From positions 62,001 to 126,000 of the forward strand of contig BGZK01000142.1 in NCBI GenBank assembly GCA_005406025.1: 64,000 nucleotides of DNA, read 5' to 3'. The stretch's first letter is position 1; each line of letters begins with the position of its first letter. Positions 36,433-48,900 of the stretch are shown here, piece after piece. The stretch is from Eumeta japonica. Taxonomy: Eukaryota; Arthropoda; Insecta; Lepidoptera; Psychidae. The translations under genes and the position numbers were made by a program. A model generated the notes under the pieces. That model saw only the letters and a list, made by a program, of their open reading frames with translations, made no database searches and was not told where the DNA came from.

Positions 36433-36675
36433 TTTCTCACGTGCATTTACTGCAAATAAAAAAGGATATACAGTACAACGCACGAAACTTGGCCGCTCTG
36501 AATTGGTTGCGAATGATATACTACGCATGTATTACGCACCCCGACCCTTGCTTCTTCTCCGTCGCGTTCCTATTTTACGCCATTGCTAATCTTTCTTGAC
36601 GAACTTCACAGCGGCAAAGTTTCGTGTGGTGTACTGTACACCCTTTTTCCATTTGCAGTAAATGCACGTGAAAAG
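36433..36675. mobile_element. Fold-back MITE with about 75-bp arms
   Basis: The left arm (36433 to about 36510: CACGTGCATTTACTGCAAAT, ACAGTACAACGCACGAAAC) is repeated in reverse complement in the right arm (about 36600 to 36675: GTTTCGTGTGGTGTACTGT, ATTTGCAGTAAATGCACGTG). The arms differ by substitutions only, with an unrelated centre of roughly 90 bp. No ORF and no clear target duplication. Confidence 0.8.
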
Positions 36676-36980
36676 CGCCAGTTCTATTAGTTGACAATCG
36701 ATAGTCCAATTCTCAACGCAGAGCATAATATCCGTTCAGATACATCGTTAATTTTCCTCGTTTATTGTAATACAATAATAAATAGAAGGCTCGACCGACA
36801 TGTTTTGTAAATACCGGCCACTCATCTATTGTCACTTTTTTTCTGCGAAAACCAAGTTAAACACTTTTGTTTCGGGGTGACCTAACAATAGTCCGGCAAC
36901 GTTTACAAACAAGATGGCGGGTCGCGCGATATCGCTCACGCGGCGGCGTGTTTGAGGAAAACCTTTTTGTTTGATGTAAT

Positions 36981-37080
36981 AAAAACAACACGTCTGAAGT
37001 CCGAGAAACGTGTGTTTATATAAATAAATATTTACAGCGGTCCATTACGTTATCGGCGCGCTGAAGACGAGGTATAAAAA
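36981..37080 (+). promoter_or_regulatory. Promoter of the MKIV first exon, with conserved upstream block
   Basis: A TATA box TATAAAAA is at 37073-37080. From 36981 the block AAAAACAAC..TGAAGTCCGAGAA..CG..TGTTTA closely matches the block at 60758 upstream of the MKTV exon; TGAAGTCCGAGAA is identical in both and lies 78 and 83 bp before the TATA boxes. Transcription probably starts about 30 bp past the TATA box, near the CACTGCTCGAG or GTCAGCTAGG text. Confidence 0.75.
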
Positions 37081-37178
37081 CGGAGGCGCCGCGGCTCGCC
37101 CGCACTGCTCGAGCTCCGGCCCCGTCAGCTAGGCACGTTTGTTTCTCGTCCGACAGACAGGGATAAATAGAAAGGAGA

Positions 37179-37190
37179 ATGAAAATTGTG
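37179..37190 (+). CDS. First coding exon (MKIV) of a cuticle-type gene
   Basis: ATGAAAATTGTG is followed directly by the donor GTGAGA at 37191. It lies about 100 bp downstream of a TATA box. Insect RR-type cuticular protein genes typically have a first exon that encodes only the first few signal-peptide residues (MK + hydrophobic), then an intron. The matching second exon with the rest of a signal peptide and a chitin-binding consensus was not found before 42951. The donor is phase 0, so it cannot splice in frame to the phase-1 microexons downstream. It may skip over that gene, or the rest may be lost. Confidence 0.55.
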
Positions 37191-38467
37191 GTGAGATCCT
37201 TTTTTATTTATTTTCATGTATACACTGCCGGATAACGATTTTATCGACACATTAATTTAACCGGGTATAAGGATGTTTTGGGAATAGGTTTGAAGTAAAA
37301 TTATGCTTTTAGTACTTACGTTGAAAATGTGTTCACACATTTTTTCCCTGAAAGTCCGCATTACGACACGCATTTGTCGGTGGGTCGCGTGAGCTTATAT
37401 CGGTGTGAGGCGAAGATAAAGGTGATGCAGGCTTAGGGTTTATTTTTATAATTAGAGGTGTCATAACTCGATTTAAGATTTCCGTGGTAAAACACACAGA
37501 ATGTGGTCTAACGGCTATCAAACTGACAGCGATGAACTTCATTTGTATCCGGACCAAGCGGAACCAAATGTCAAGACTGAAAAGATATAATAAATCATTA
37601 AAATAATAATTTTTTTCGCTTTAGTTTGAATTTTTCACTATTTTAATTTTAAAGTGTTACAAATAACGTTTGACTGCCGAAATATTGATATAGCAAAAAA
37701 GATAACATTAATTTATAAATTAATCACAAACGAAATTATTATATATGCCTTTAATTAATTAACAAAACCGATAAAAATATCAATGTAGTTTCTTGTATTT
37801 TTTTACCAAACTACTTCTATTTCATAAACTTAATATTTGATAATGATTAAAATGTGAATAAGTATAATGATAATTTGGAAATATTCATTATTGCTTTCAT
37901 AATTTTTAAATAGAGATATTAAACCCTAGTACAAAGCTGACATCTGCCTGAAAAGACGTGTTCTTAATAATCTTGTCTTCCTTGTTTAGTAGCAAATACT
38001 GATATCATAAACAAAAAAAAAGCTGGAGTTTCATTTTCATGCGAAATCAATTAACTTATTAGTACAATCGTCGTTATAAATTACCACATTTACAAATTTT
38101 AGTGGAAACTATGTCGTCATCCAAATGTTGTGTATGACAAAGCGGTCTAGAAAATATACTTCACTGCAGCTACATTTTTAAAGATCGATGTAGATCCTTC
38201 AAATTTCGACTGTCTTGCGTAATGCTAACATTTCTAAACACGTGTCAAACTCGTGGTACCCGTTTTTCTTGTTAATTTTGAATATAAAAATTACGAATAC
38301 ACATGTCTATTTTTGTCGCATGCTCAATTTTTAACGTCTGTAACGCGTTATCCAATCCGAACGGATAACCTTCAAAGGTCAGGTTTGGTGTTTATCATTT
38401 GGTCGAATAAAAACATGCATTATTTGTTTAAGGAGACCTTGTGAAGTGTCTACGCTATGGCACATAC

Positions 38468-38830
38468 ACGACTAGCCATAGTTCGCGGCTTCGCCTACGC
38501 GGGCGCACAATGAATACCTTTATCTCTTGCATCGAGCGATCCCTCTCAACCACGACCTCGATCCCGGTGCCGGCGCCATTCTCGATCAATAGTCATAGCG
38601 ATGCAAAGCTTTTATTATTGTACGTGGTATTCGTAATTATCTTGTTAACTCGCGTAGGTGCGATAACAACTCTAGAGCATTTGTAAGATCTAGCTTTCGC
38701 CCTCGGCTCCGTCTATGTGGACGCAGGATGAATTCTTTTATCTTTCATATCAACCGATCGCGCTGTCATTCGCAATCCTGCTCCCGGTGCTGGGTATAGA
38801 TTCCGATTCTCATAAAATCATGAGGAATGT
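38468..38830 (+). repeat. Two tandem copies of a dispersed repeat
   Basis: Copy one begins TAGCCATAGTTCGCGGCTTC (about 38473) and continues TTTATCTCTTGCATCGAGCG and CCTCGATCCCGGTGCCGG. Copy two begins CTAGCTTTCGCCCTCGGCTC (38692) and continues CTTTTATCTTTCATATCAACC and CAATCCTGCTCCCGGTGCTG. A third partial copy is at 45225-45300 inside the microexon gene. Confidence 0.65.
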
Positions 38831-39182
38831 ATACACTCTAATACCGAAAACACACTTACTGCCGCTTAATTATTCTATCACGAAACAATCTAGATTTCAC
38901 TCTGGTGCTGCTAGCTAGATATTCCCTTGAACAGTTCTGTCATTAATAACGGATCGCTATAAAAAAGAAAGGAGTCCATTATATATTCAAAACCGCGAGT
39001 AAAAGCTAGTAAAAGACTTGAGCTCGATATTAATCAGAAATTAGATATTGAATTCATTATTTGGTTTTTGTGCGATGCGCGTTCAAGCACAGAGAATTTT
39101 TTTCTTCTGTTTCATTAATTATCGTTTGTTTTATATGTTTTATTTCTTTGCAAAATATTTACGAAGACACGAAGGCTATGAT

Positions 39183-39829
39183 TTTATTATACATATAGAT
39201 GTAGTCAGATACATATCATGTATGCATGTTTGCCTGTGGCCTCGTAATCTTGAAGCGTAACATTATTGTCTGTCGCATCACACTTATAAAGGTGAAGGTA
39301 GGGCTGTGAGCACGTACATTTGTGTCGCTGAATGTGCAAACTACTGAACGGATTGTGAATAAAACTGGAAAAATATATAAATGAACAAAAAAAAAATTAA
39401 AATATAACTTATACATGCATGAAAATATAGTGCACTTTTTATTTAATGAAAAATTCTTATAGTTCTAGTTGTAGAAGTGCACAGAAACAACATGCAAACA
39501 AATAAACAAAGAACATGTTCCATTCTGGATTAGATATTTGTACGGTTACTTAACTATAACTTCTCGGCCTAAATGTTTAAAATAAGATAACTTTATTCTG
39601 TCATTCGATTTAAATGAATATAGCCTATATTCTGTTTTAAACCAAGTTCTATCTACCCGTGTCAACTTTTATTAAAATCCGTTCAGTAATTTCAGAGAGG
39701 TTCGTGAAAAGACAGAGACACAAAAAATTTAGGAATCATTGTTTCCTCTTATCGCCCCTCTCCATTTTTCATACATACCCTCAAAATACAGACACAGCGG
39801 GTCCTACTGTTTTATTATACATATAGATT
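39183..39829 (+). repeat. Region bounded by two TTTTATTATACATATAGAT copies
   Basis: The identical text TTTTATTATACATATAGAT occurs at about 39182 and 39810. Between them are repeat-like blocks (GCATCACACTTATAAAGGTG, AAAATCCGTTCAGTAATTTC). This text usually ends CTAGC/TCGCGG-type repeats, so two such units probably lie end to end. Confidence 0.5.
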
Positions 39830-40369
39830 TTAAATGTTTTCAATATGTGTACTCTAAATTGGATAAATAAAATTTAATGAAGAAAAAGTAATGCCCAACC
39901 CTGAATAGGTTTTGTTCATTCGATTCGCTTATGACCTTTTTCCGTAGATTTCAACGCTGTTAGAAGTCTACCAAGGTCAGCCATTTTGGTGACCGACCTA
40001 GGTATCTGTCTACACAGAGATAAATTGAATTTTGGAACCTTCGAAATCACTAAAGTCAAGAGATCAACAAAAAAGGTAACACAATGAGACCGGATAAGAA
40101 CAATTTTTAGTTTTATTGTTTTCGACAGAGATACTTACGCTAAAGATAAAAATCTTAAAAGAGGTAAATCTAATTAGAACATCCTTTGGAGGGTTGTGCG
40201 GGCAGATATTTCCTTCCTTATTAGATACACAAATCGCTCGGTTTACGTAGTGTTCGGATACAGTAAGGGTGTTAAAACGGAAAAATTGGATTCTTGCTTT
40301 ACAATAATAGTTTCCCAGTTTCGTTAAAAGTATCTCCGAAGAGTTCGATGAACCATCTTCCCGCTCCTG

Positions 40370-40560
40370 AAATAATTCCTGGATCCGCCTCTGGGTTCAG
40401 ATGCTGTGCCGTTTTTCCAGTTTTCACCTCACATATTATACCATGTTCACGTCATTTCGGCGAAGAAGGTGAACGGCCCGAGCTCTGCTTTCGCTATGCG
40501 TCTATGTAGGCGCTAATGGCCTCGCTCACGTCTTCATCTATGTTCCTTATTAAGGCAGTG
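40370..40560 (+). repeat. Repeat-like non-coding segment
   Basis: Text such as ATTCCTGGATCCGCCTCTGG and GGCGAAGAAGGTGAACGGCC is GC-richer than its surroundings and not open in any long frame with family features. It ends at a short ATTC tetranucleotide array (about 40565-40585). Confidence 0.3.
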
Positions 40561-40604
40561 CCATATTCATTCATTCATTCATTCTTCAATTCATTACTGG
40601 AGTC

Positions 40605-40940
40605 CTGGATATAAGCGAAATACCACTGACTGACTAATCACGAGATTTCCGAAACTATAGGTCCGATTGACTTGAAATTCGGCATAGTTACACTTTTCTT
40701 GAATGCAGACGCTCAGAGCGGATGGGTTTTACGCAAATCCTATGCAAAAAAACACTTCATATACATCACATATACTACCCCCCTTTTTACATTAATGAAT
40801 ACGTGATGCGGGACGGAGAGCGGAATCGAGAAGGGGGTCAGGACAAATATGGAGCACAGGATAGCTATCGGGATTTTGACTTCGTGGTGACGCGATATAC
40901 CAGATGAAGGAATTCATTTCATGTTTACGCGGGCTAAACC
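40605..40940 (+). repeat. Dispersed repeat (GCGAAATACCACTGA head), copy 1
   Basis: Starts ATAAGCGAAATACCACTGAC, then CCGAAACTATAGGTCCGA and GGGTTTTACGCAAATCCTAT. A shorter copy with the same three blocks lies at 51975-52110. It ends with the GCGGGCTAAACCGCGG palindromic text near 40930. Confidence 0.7.
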
Positions 40941-41460
40941 GCGGTCATAAGCTAATCGTAATACACCTACCAAATGGTACTACGTAAAATATATTTATCA
41001 CTGACTAAAATTTTATTTAAAACAATATGTGCATAGTTTTTCAAAATTCAAATTTTTAAATAAATTACGCACAACTAATACACAGATTATTTTTTTTTCA
41101 AATGTCACATTATTAGAAAAATATAATAATGTGTTTGAGATTATGTTTCGAATTAAACCCCTAAAGATTAGCGTATTTATTATTTACGCGTGGACTGATT
41201 TTCGAAGCAAACCTTATCAACGAAGGTTTCGTGTTAGCCTGTGAACTGGGAAAAACGTGGGCGTCGGTCGAGGGTAACCCGAGCTACTCACGCAGCGTCA
41301 CAACGCCCCGTCATATCGTTGTATCATGCGTGAATAACGTTCAATTTTCTAAAAGAATATGTATTGGTTTTTACAATACACCAATTAGTTAGAACGCAAT
41401 GAAATTCCAAATACAAAAAAACACATGTGTTATTTAAATGCGAAATAGACAATCTGGAGC

Positions 41461-41480
41461 TCTTAATATTAATATTAAGA
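41461..41480. repeat. Perfect 20-bp palindrome
   Basis: TCTTAATATTAATATTAAGA is its own reverse complement and is flanked by GAGC and TCTC, which extend the symmetry imperfectly. Confidence 0.8.
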
Positions 41481-42826
41481 TCTCAGACTTTTCCAGATTT
41501 TTTTGTCATCGCTGTGAACGATATTTTCACGGTAACCAAAGAATTTTTTTTTGTTTAGTTATATTACGGAGTTTTTTTTTATAGAAATACTTAAATAATT
41601 AATCCAATGTATTTAAGTAGGTACTTAAACAAATTAAATAATACGCTAAGACTGTATTGTATAGAATGGTACCACAAATCTCGCTGTTTCATAAATTTTA
41701 CAATTACTTTCAAAATTTTCATAAACATACGATTGTATATTACATTATTCTTATTTTATATAAAAAAGTGCTTAATCATTATATTTTAAAAGTGCACAGG
41801 AAGCATTGTTTTGTTGCGTATCGCCTGTTCGGTATTGCGTAATTTTAATTTACAGACCGTTTGTAATTATTTATTTCACAAATAAGTGTAATTGTAACTT
41901 ACTTTAATGTTGTGCTACACGATATTAAAACGCGTGTTCACGTGACCGGTGCCACAAGATCGGTCAAACCGCTGTATCTAGTCCGTAGCGATCATATCGC
42001 GATGTTCAAAACAGCGGAGCATGAGCAATTTTGCTGATAAGTCGAAAGGAGTTCTCTGAATGAGGCGTTCTTTAAATAGAAGCGAGCATTGTTATTTTGA
42101 CGTGCCGACGTGACGTCATCACTAATATAATTAAAAAATTAATAGTAAATACATTATTGATTTCAATGAAAGATATTTGGTTCTTTTCAACGTTCTAAAA
42201 AATGTTTTATATTTTTATACGAATACTTAAAAAAAAACAATAAGAGTATTTTTGTAATGAAATGATTTCATTGATTAATTGAACAATGCTCACTGTTAAT
42301 TATAGAATTTTAGATGTCGGTCTTTAAAATTCCCAATAAGAAACAATCAAATAACAATATCTTTCTATTGTTTACGGTGTTATTTCGTGCTAATCATTAT
42401 TAGACCCTTGCTTCCGACATGCAGTAACGTGCATCATGCATCCCACCGCTGACCCTCGAATCTGCCTCTCCACTACGAATCTATCCAAATGATTGAATAT
42501 TGATTCGACAGGATTGACAGATATCGAACACCTAAGCAAGTGGTATTTTACTATTTATTCTAACCGCCAATTGATTAGCTATAATTTTAATTTTGGTTTG
42601 AAATTGCAATTAACTAATTGTCTAAAAATATATTTTTCCCTCTCATCAAAGAGCGTTTAACGAATTTTAAGTATACAACCGCAAACGATGCCGGAAAAAT
42701 AAATGCTCGGACTTAGTGTAACGGCGTTTATCTACGCTTATCGAAAGGGATTTCAGATTTTTAGCTTTCCAGTGGCAAAATCAGGACGTCACCAAATCTT
42801 ATCGCAGTGTTATTCACAGCCGCGAC

Positions 42827-42834
42827 AATAAAAG
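42827..42834 (+). promoter_or_regulatory. TATA-like element of the microexon gene
   Basis: AATAAAAG at 42827-42834 is followed about 30 bp later by CACAGACTGTAGTGCG, a plausible start site. The first ATG of the gene is at 42952. The conserved TGAAGTCCGAGAA block of the two neighbouring promoters is not present here. Confidence 0.45.
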
Positions 42835-42951
42835 GCACGCCGGCCGCCGCGGCGCCGGCACAGACTGTAGTGCGTTTGGCGCTGTGATACCAGTTTACAC
42901 CGGAGTAGTAAATACGTTTAAGTGATAGTAAACAAGAATAGTCTAATCGAT

Positions 42952-45900
42952 ATGTTCCGTTTTGCGCAGATCGTTCTGTTCGCGCTGGCGGCTGCGGCGT
43001 ACGCGCAAGGTGATCGAGGTGAGCATCTCTTTTTAATGTTGGTAGTTGGTCTGCATGCTTTAGATAATAGCTATAAATTCTTTCCAATTAACTGCTATTG
43101 GTCTCTGCTCTGTCACTTGTCTATGGTAAATCGTTCGATGGATTCCGTTTTGATATCGTTATTTACGAAAAGTACATTCCTGTGTTACCTATTTTAATGC
43201 ATTCTATAATTTTTACATTATAATTTGCATTCTTTTTCCTCATCTACAATCTTGAAATAAGAATAGCGACATTTTTTTTTAATATACACTTGCATAAAGA
43301 AGTCAAGAATTTCACAATGGGATCCAATAAAACAAAAGATGTTCTTTATGCTAACGCCTTTATTAATAATGGGTTTGGTTTCCATTACAGTGCATGTGGT
43401 CGACAACGCTGACCAAGGTTAGTATCTATTAAATATTAAGATCTCTGTTTTTAAGACTTCATTCATATTAATTATTATTTAGATTCATTTTTTCAAAATT
43501 TCACTCAACAGATTAGATTTTACAACAGATTAGAATTAGTTTTCAATAATTAACTAGTTTTTGTAATTAGTATAATAAAAATTACAGTGCAAGTGGTCGA
43601 ACAACCGGGCGGTAATAATGGTAAGTTTGAAATAATAATTCATGAGCAATCGTGTAATTATTTTTTTTAATACGAATTTCGTTTGCATTTAATCCGTTAT
43701 CACTTGAAGTGGACGCTATCAATGTGTTGTAAATTATACAAAGTCGATAAAGTCGAAAACGACGCCTCGAACGGCGCGCCGCGAAGCAGTAGATTACTGA
43801 TTTAAGATGATAAACAGACTCCGTCCACATTCCAGATTTTTCTATATATTTCCCTTAAAAGATTTTAAATTATATCAAAGATCGATCCATTTTAATTTTC
43901 AGTAAGAGCGCTACAACCCCCTTATTATATTTTACAATATGTATTATTTATTTATTTTTCTCTTCTCCTGTTTTCTCCCATTCGGTTATAAGAATGTGCG
44001 CTGACTTGAAAGCCTCTTTTCGTGTTTTTCTTCTAACCGTTTTAGTCTTATTTTATTTAAGCGGTAGGATTTAACGTCCAAATAGAGCTTCGATAGAGAT
44101 GTTATTTCAGAAAGCATGATTTTTTTTCTCATGTATTTTTAAACGACAGCCGTGGACGAGTGGACGAAAGCAACGGCTTCTAATTAATAGGTACCTGGTT
44201 CGAGCTGGGGCGAATTGGCAGATGGGTTTTGAACTTACGTCAAGTGAGAACAATCGCTACTTAAGGTCTTCAACTGTCCAGGACCTGCGCTGTGTTAGCG
44301 TGGAAGATTTTTAAGCACCAAAAGTCTGAAAACTGAAATAAAGCTGTGATAGGTGTTGCCGCTACAGTGGGATGACAGAATACAATGCGGGTTATGGAGT
44401 GTGTCAATTGTATTAAACGCTACACGTATCTAAACAAGACTCACAGGAATTAGTGTTTCCTGTTTCTATCTTTGCTATGGTTGATCGATGAATTGTCATG
44501 ATAATATGTAGTATAAATCATGTCACAGGAATATTCTGAACTGTTGTCTTTGAAACGACGTTCGTTACGATTTCTCAATGATGTTTTTGAGAAAAATGAT
44601 ATGGAATTGCATTACAATCTATTTGGTCTGGTTATAGGTGTTGACCCGGGATTCTATCAGCCTTCTCAGGATAACCAGAGTGAGTTATAATTATTTTTGA
44701 AATTGTCATTTATTCTTCTTGCATGTGGTATGATTTCCGTGCAACATTGAAGTTCATGATTTATATAATTACATATAAAAAAAATCATACCGGAAAAAAC
44801 CTTACAATCAACAGCAACAAACGTTCTTTGTCATTACTTAGTTGGCAGAAAGTGATCAAATAAAATAAGATGAAAATGGAGAATTGCTTTTTAGAGAATA
44901 TACTTTTATTTAAAAAAAAATATATAACAGTGTTTAGAAAAAAATTGTAAGTTTCAATAATTTTGCTTCTGAGATTGTCAGATGTTTGTTTATTTTTCGA
45001 AGTACAACCTGTTTAGGCGTAATTGAGAGTCATCTAATTTTTTTTTTCCAGACGGAAATGTTTATACGGTAAAATTTATAATAAGCTTGCGCAGTTTTCG
45101 CATTCGTGATTTGAATTTCGAATTTGTCGCCAAACGAGAAATATTTCAATTCGAAAACCGTTGTTTACGAAGTCGTTACTTGATTTGTAAACCCCTAATA
45201 CGTATTTAATAATTACATACGCCTTTGGCTGCGTTCGAGTGGACACAAAATAATTCTTTAACTTTTCATGTCGAGCGATCTCTTCTCCAATCATGATCCT
45301 GATCCGTGTCTATAGTATCACTCTAATATGACTTATTGATCTCGTAACATCAGCGATAACGTCAAACAACAAAAGTTTTGCTTCAATCGCGCGCAGAGAT
45401 TACACGCACTCATAATATTTTATTTAGACATTGTCTCATGTGATAGCAATATAACGATAACGCGTACTTTCTAGTAGCATCTAACCTACCATTGATTCCC
45501 CATGCGTATTTTTCAAATTTCTTGGAAAATGCTTTTCTCGAATTATACATAGGGAGAAGACACGTTGTTTACAAGTTATTTAATTAGGTTGTTTGTGTCA
45601 AGTTTACTTATTTAGTTTATTGTTTCCATCGCTCCAGTTACTCAAAATATCAACGACGTGTCTCAGCTTCGTAATGATACTCAGTGTGAGTATTTCCTTT
45701 CATTATCCTATTCTAGATGTTTTCGGTTAATCTTTGAAATTTCCTTATTCTATGTCGTCTTTTCTGCTTCTTTGTAGCAAAAATGTTGTAAATTTAAATG
45801 TAGTAATTTTTTGTTTTAGTGGGCGAAATTAACCCCAATAGTGAGTTATATTTTCTAAGCCAGCACGTTTCAATGTAATTGTTAATTCAACTGTCAATCA

Positions 45901-48900
45901 ATTTAATTCGCCTGTTTATAAGCACCTTTCAAAGATATTTTATTTATCTGTATTTGCGTTCCTTCCCTTGTTCAACAAGTTTTCTTTCTTCTATTATTTA
46001 TTTATCGAGTAGAAATTTAATAATTTATGCTATTGTTGGTTGTTTAATTTTCACAAGTCCGTATCGATTTATTTGTTCATAGCCACTTCACAATACGAAA
46101 TCCAAACATCAGAGGTCTATGTCAAACCACAAAGTAAGTGATACTTGTACTTTGAGAATCGCTCATTTTAAGTAATTTTGTTTCGCTCTTTATATTCGCA
46201 AATTGTGATTTATCCTAAATGTAATTATTTGCGTTCTTCCTGTTGGAGTAATCATAAGTGTCGTTTTTTGCAGCTACCACGGATCCGTCTAAGTTCGAAA
46301 GTAAGTCGCCTGCCATGAAATATTAAGTTATGTTCCATTTTCCTTTCACTTTTGATATTGTCGTTTGGTCGGCACGTACACTATGCATTTATTACTATTT
46401 CATATATTTCTTAAAATTTTAGGCGCTACTATACCTGACTCCTATTTTGTTCGGCTCTATGGGAAGAATCAGGGTATGTAACTTAGAACTAAATTATTGA
46501 GCTTATTTTCCTTCTTTTATTTCTTTTTTACGAAATTAAGTTTAACGTGTTTTGAATAGCGTTATAAAACCCTGACATGACAGGTCACGAATCGGCAGTA
46601 TGAAATATCATTTTTTTTTTGGTTATTTTTACAGTTGTTTATAAAACAATTTTCGTACGCTATCTTTGGAATAAAGACATCCTTGAATGTTGCTTTAAAA
46701 AGATAAGATAGAAAGACTCAACTACCTACCAATTTTTTATAAAACTGAAGTCCAAATCATGATCTCTGCCCACCCTTTCTGGGAAATAGGCGTCAGTATG
46801 TAATAAATAGACGAATCGTTCTTATATAACGTGTTCAAAATCAGAGTGCCATGTCAGGATTTTGTCGTTGCACTGCATTCTGTACAAGCCCTAGTAGAAC
46901 GCGTGTAACGCTTTCTCTACAAACATACGCGTCTATGCATTTGCGCAAGATTACATACCTCCATAAACTGTCCAATCCCTGCCTTTCTCAATTCGTAAAC
47001 GAACTTTACGTCACCACGATAATAATGAGGATCTTTCCTTTCTAGCCATCGACGCGTCCAATTACATGTGTAAGTTTTAGTTTTTTAAACGCTGTCGCTC
47101 TGTGACCCTGTCACCGCCCTCTTCGTAGTTTGAATAGGACGAAATTCGGATGGATGCACCTCGAAAACGTTTTCCTTTCACCGGTTATCGTTAATTTAGT
47201 GTTTGGTCGTTCAGTGATCACAGAAGCAGGTCGCTATTACACTCCCTCTAGCGGCGATTCGCCGCGTGATTAGACTCTCGTTTTAGCACACACTCCATAC
47301 GGGTTAACTTTCTTCAAAACAATTTACTCACTCCATATTAATACTTCTATTTCACTTATAACCAGTATTGAATTGGTTTCGTTATGTATAAATATGTTGT
47401 GTATGATTTAGGGTTATGTTGTCTATTTTGTATGCATATTCTATACATTATTTTCATATAATAAGTGCGTTATTTCTGCATTATAAAGTTGACATCACTC
47501 AAATCATACAATTTGTTTGAATATTTTAATAAAAAAAGTTCCTCAATCGCAGATACTTTTTTTTCATATGCGTACTTTTAGACTTTTTTTTATTTAATCG
47601 GATTTATTTGTTTATTTTACTTTGAAATTGAAATCAAACTGAATTGTTTTAGCATTCGACGAAGCGGCGATGCCAGGTAAATACTTTATGTAGAAAAGTG
47701 GAGGCACTCTATTAATTTCGATTAAGTATATGTTTTCTTTATTGTCGACTCAGTTTATTAATTTTACTGTTCTGAGGCATTATGCTAACACATTTATTTT
47801 TTATTTATTCAGATTGTGAGGCCTTTTTCAAAAATTCTCCAGTTGTTATTTTATATGTGATTTGATATTTGGAGAATTTATTAATTGGTCATATATATCG
47901 ATAACGACAGTACAAAAAAAAACTACTTTTGTCTGTAAATTTATTTCAAGTATTTTTTTAAGGAATATAATACATTTACCACGTCTGGTGTCTATGTAAT
48001 GTGCTGTAAATTAAGGTTTATTATATTTCTACAACTTTTGTTTTGTATTTGTTTGGTACGTATTTCATTATGTTAACTGTACCAATTAAATTGTGAATTA
48101 TATAAAACCTTTGATGCATTATACTTTTTCAAAATATATGAAGATAAAATATTTCAGACTATTTAGCTTGACTTGACTAATACTAAATTTTGCTTGAGTG
48201 ATTCTATATTTCACTCGACTGATTCTCAATTTAACTTCACTGATTCTATGATTCACTCAACCGATTCTCAATTTAATTTGACTGTAATTTTTTTTCACGA
48301 CTCATTTTCAATTTACTCAACTGATTCTCAATTTTACTTAACCGATTCTCAATTTTACTTGACTAACTCTGAATTTTGTTTCAGTCGTGATCCCGAACCC
48401 GGACCCCTCCTTCTACCAACCTCACGGTAAGGGGCACTCGAATTTATTTCCAGATGCTTTGCGTGCGTTATATGGCGTTATATGTCATAAGAGATGTGTG
48501 CGACCGAGACTAAATTTAAGGAAGAGGGCTTGGGTGAAAAAATGAAAGCACTGAAGTAGACGCGAACAATTTTTTGTTGTCAAGTTTTAGGTCATACCAC
48601 CATTTATAGTTTTCGCCATGAAATGCGAGGAGATGACGAAGGCGTAGACAATTTTAAACGTATATCAGTTCAGACTATTTGTCATTATTATTTTCTATGT
48701 GATCGGCAAACCTATTGCTCATCTCGACCGCCCGGTGCGAAGTCACTCGGTCTAGATGGATACTTAGGTGATGGATCCTAGAGTTAATCATTTCTTGTAC
48801 AGCCGACATATTTCTATCTTGTATCTTTGCCGCGTGTCTAAAGTCTGCTAATTATGTAATTATGGTTGCTTTAAAATTCTCACTTTCAATTTAGGATTTG

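Larger units (their letters stand above)
37191..42826. other. Long non-coding region, intron or intergenic
   Basis: No exon could be supported. Repeats present include those listed separately at 38468-38830, 39183-39829, 40370-40560 and 40605-40940. Balanced-composition patches at 41240-41345 and 41930-42120 could be regulatory. Confidence 0.35.

Noticed and set aside
44148..44250. tRNA gene
   Set aside because: A- and B-box-like texts are present, but no acceptor stem or anticodon arm can be folded; listed as SINE-like instead.
45052..45068. A 17-nt candidate exon of the microexon gene, with a T-rich tract, CCAG acceptor and GTAAAA donor
   Set aside because: It is not a multiple of 3 and would shift the frame of all later exons, while leaving it out keeps every join in phase 1.
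48173..48430. 85-codon ORF with a heptapeptide repeat
   Set aside because: It is the open frame of the 21-bp minisatellite and enters exon 12 in the wrong frame.
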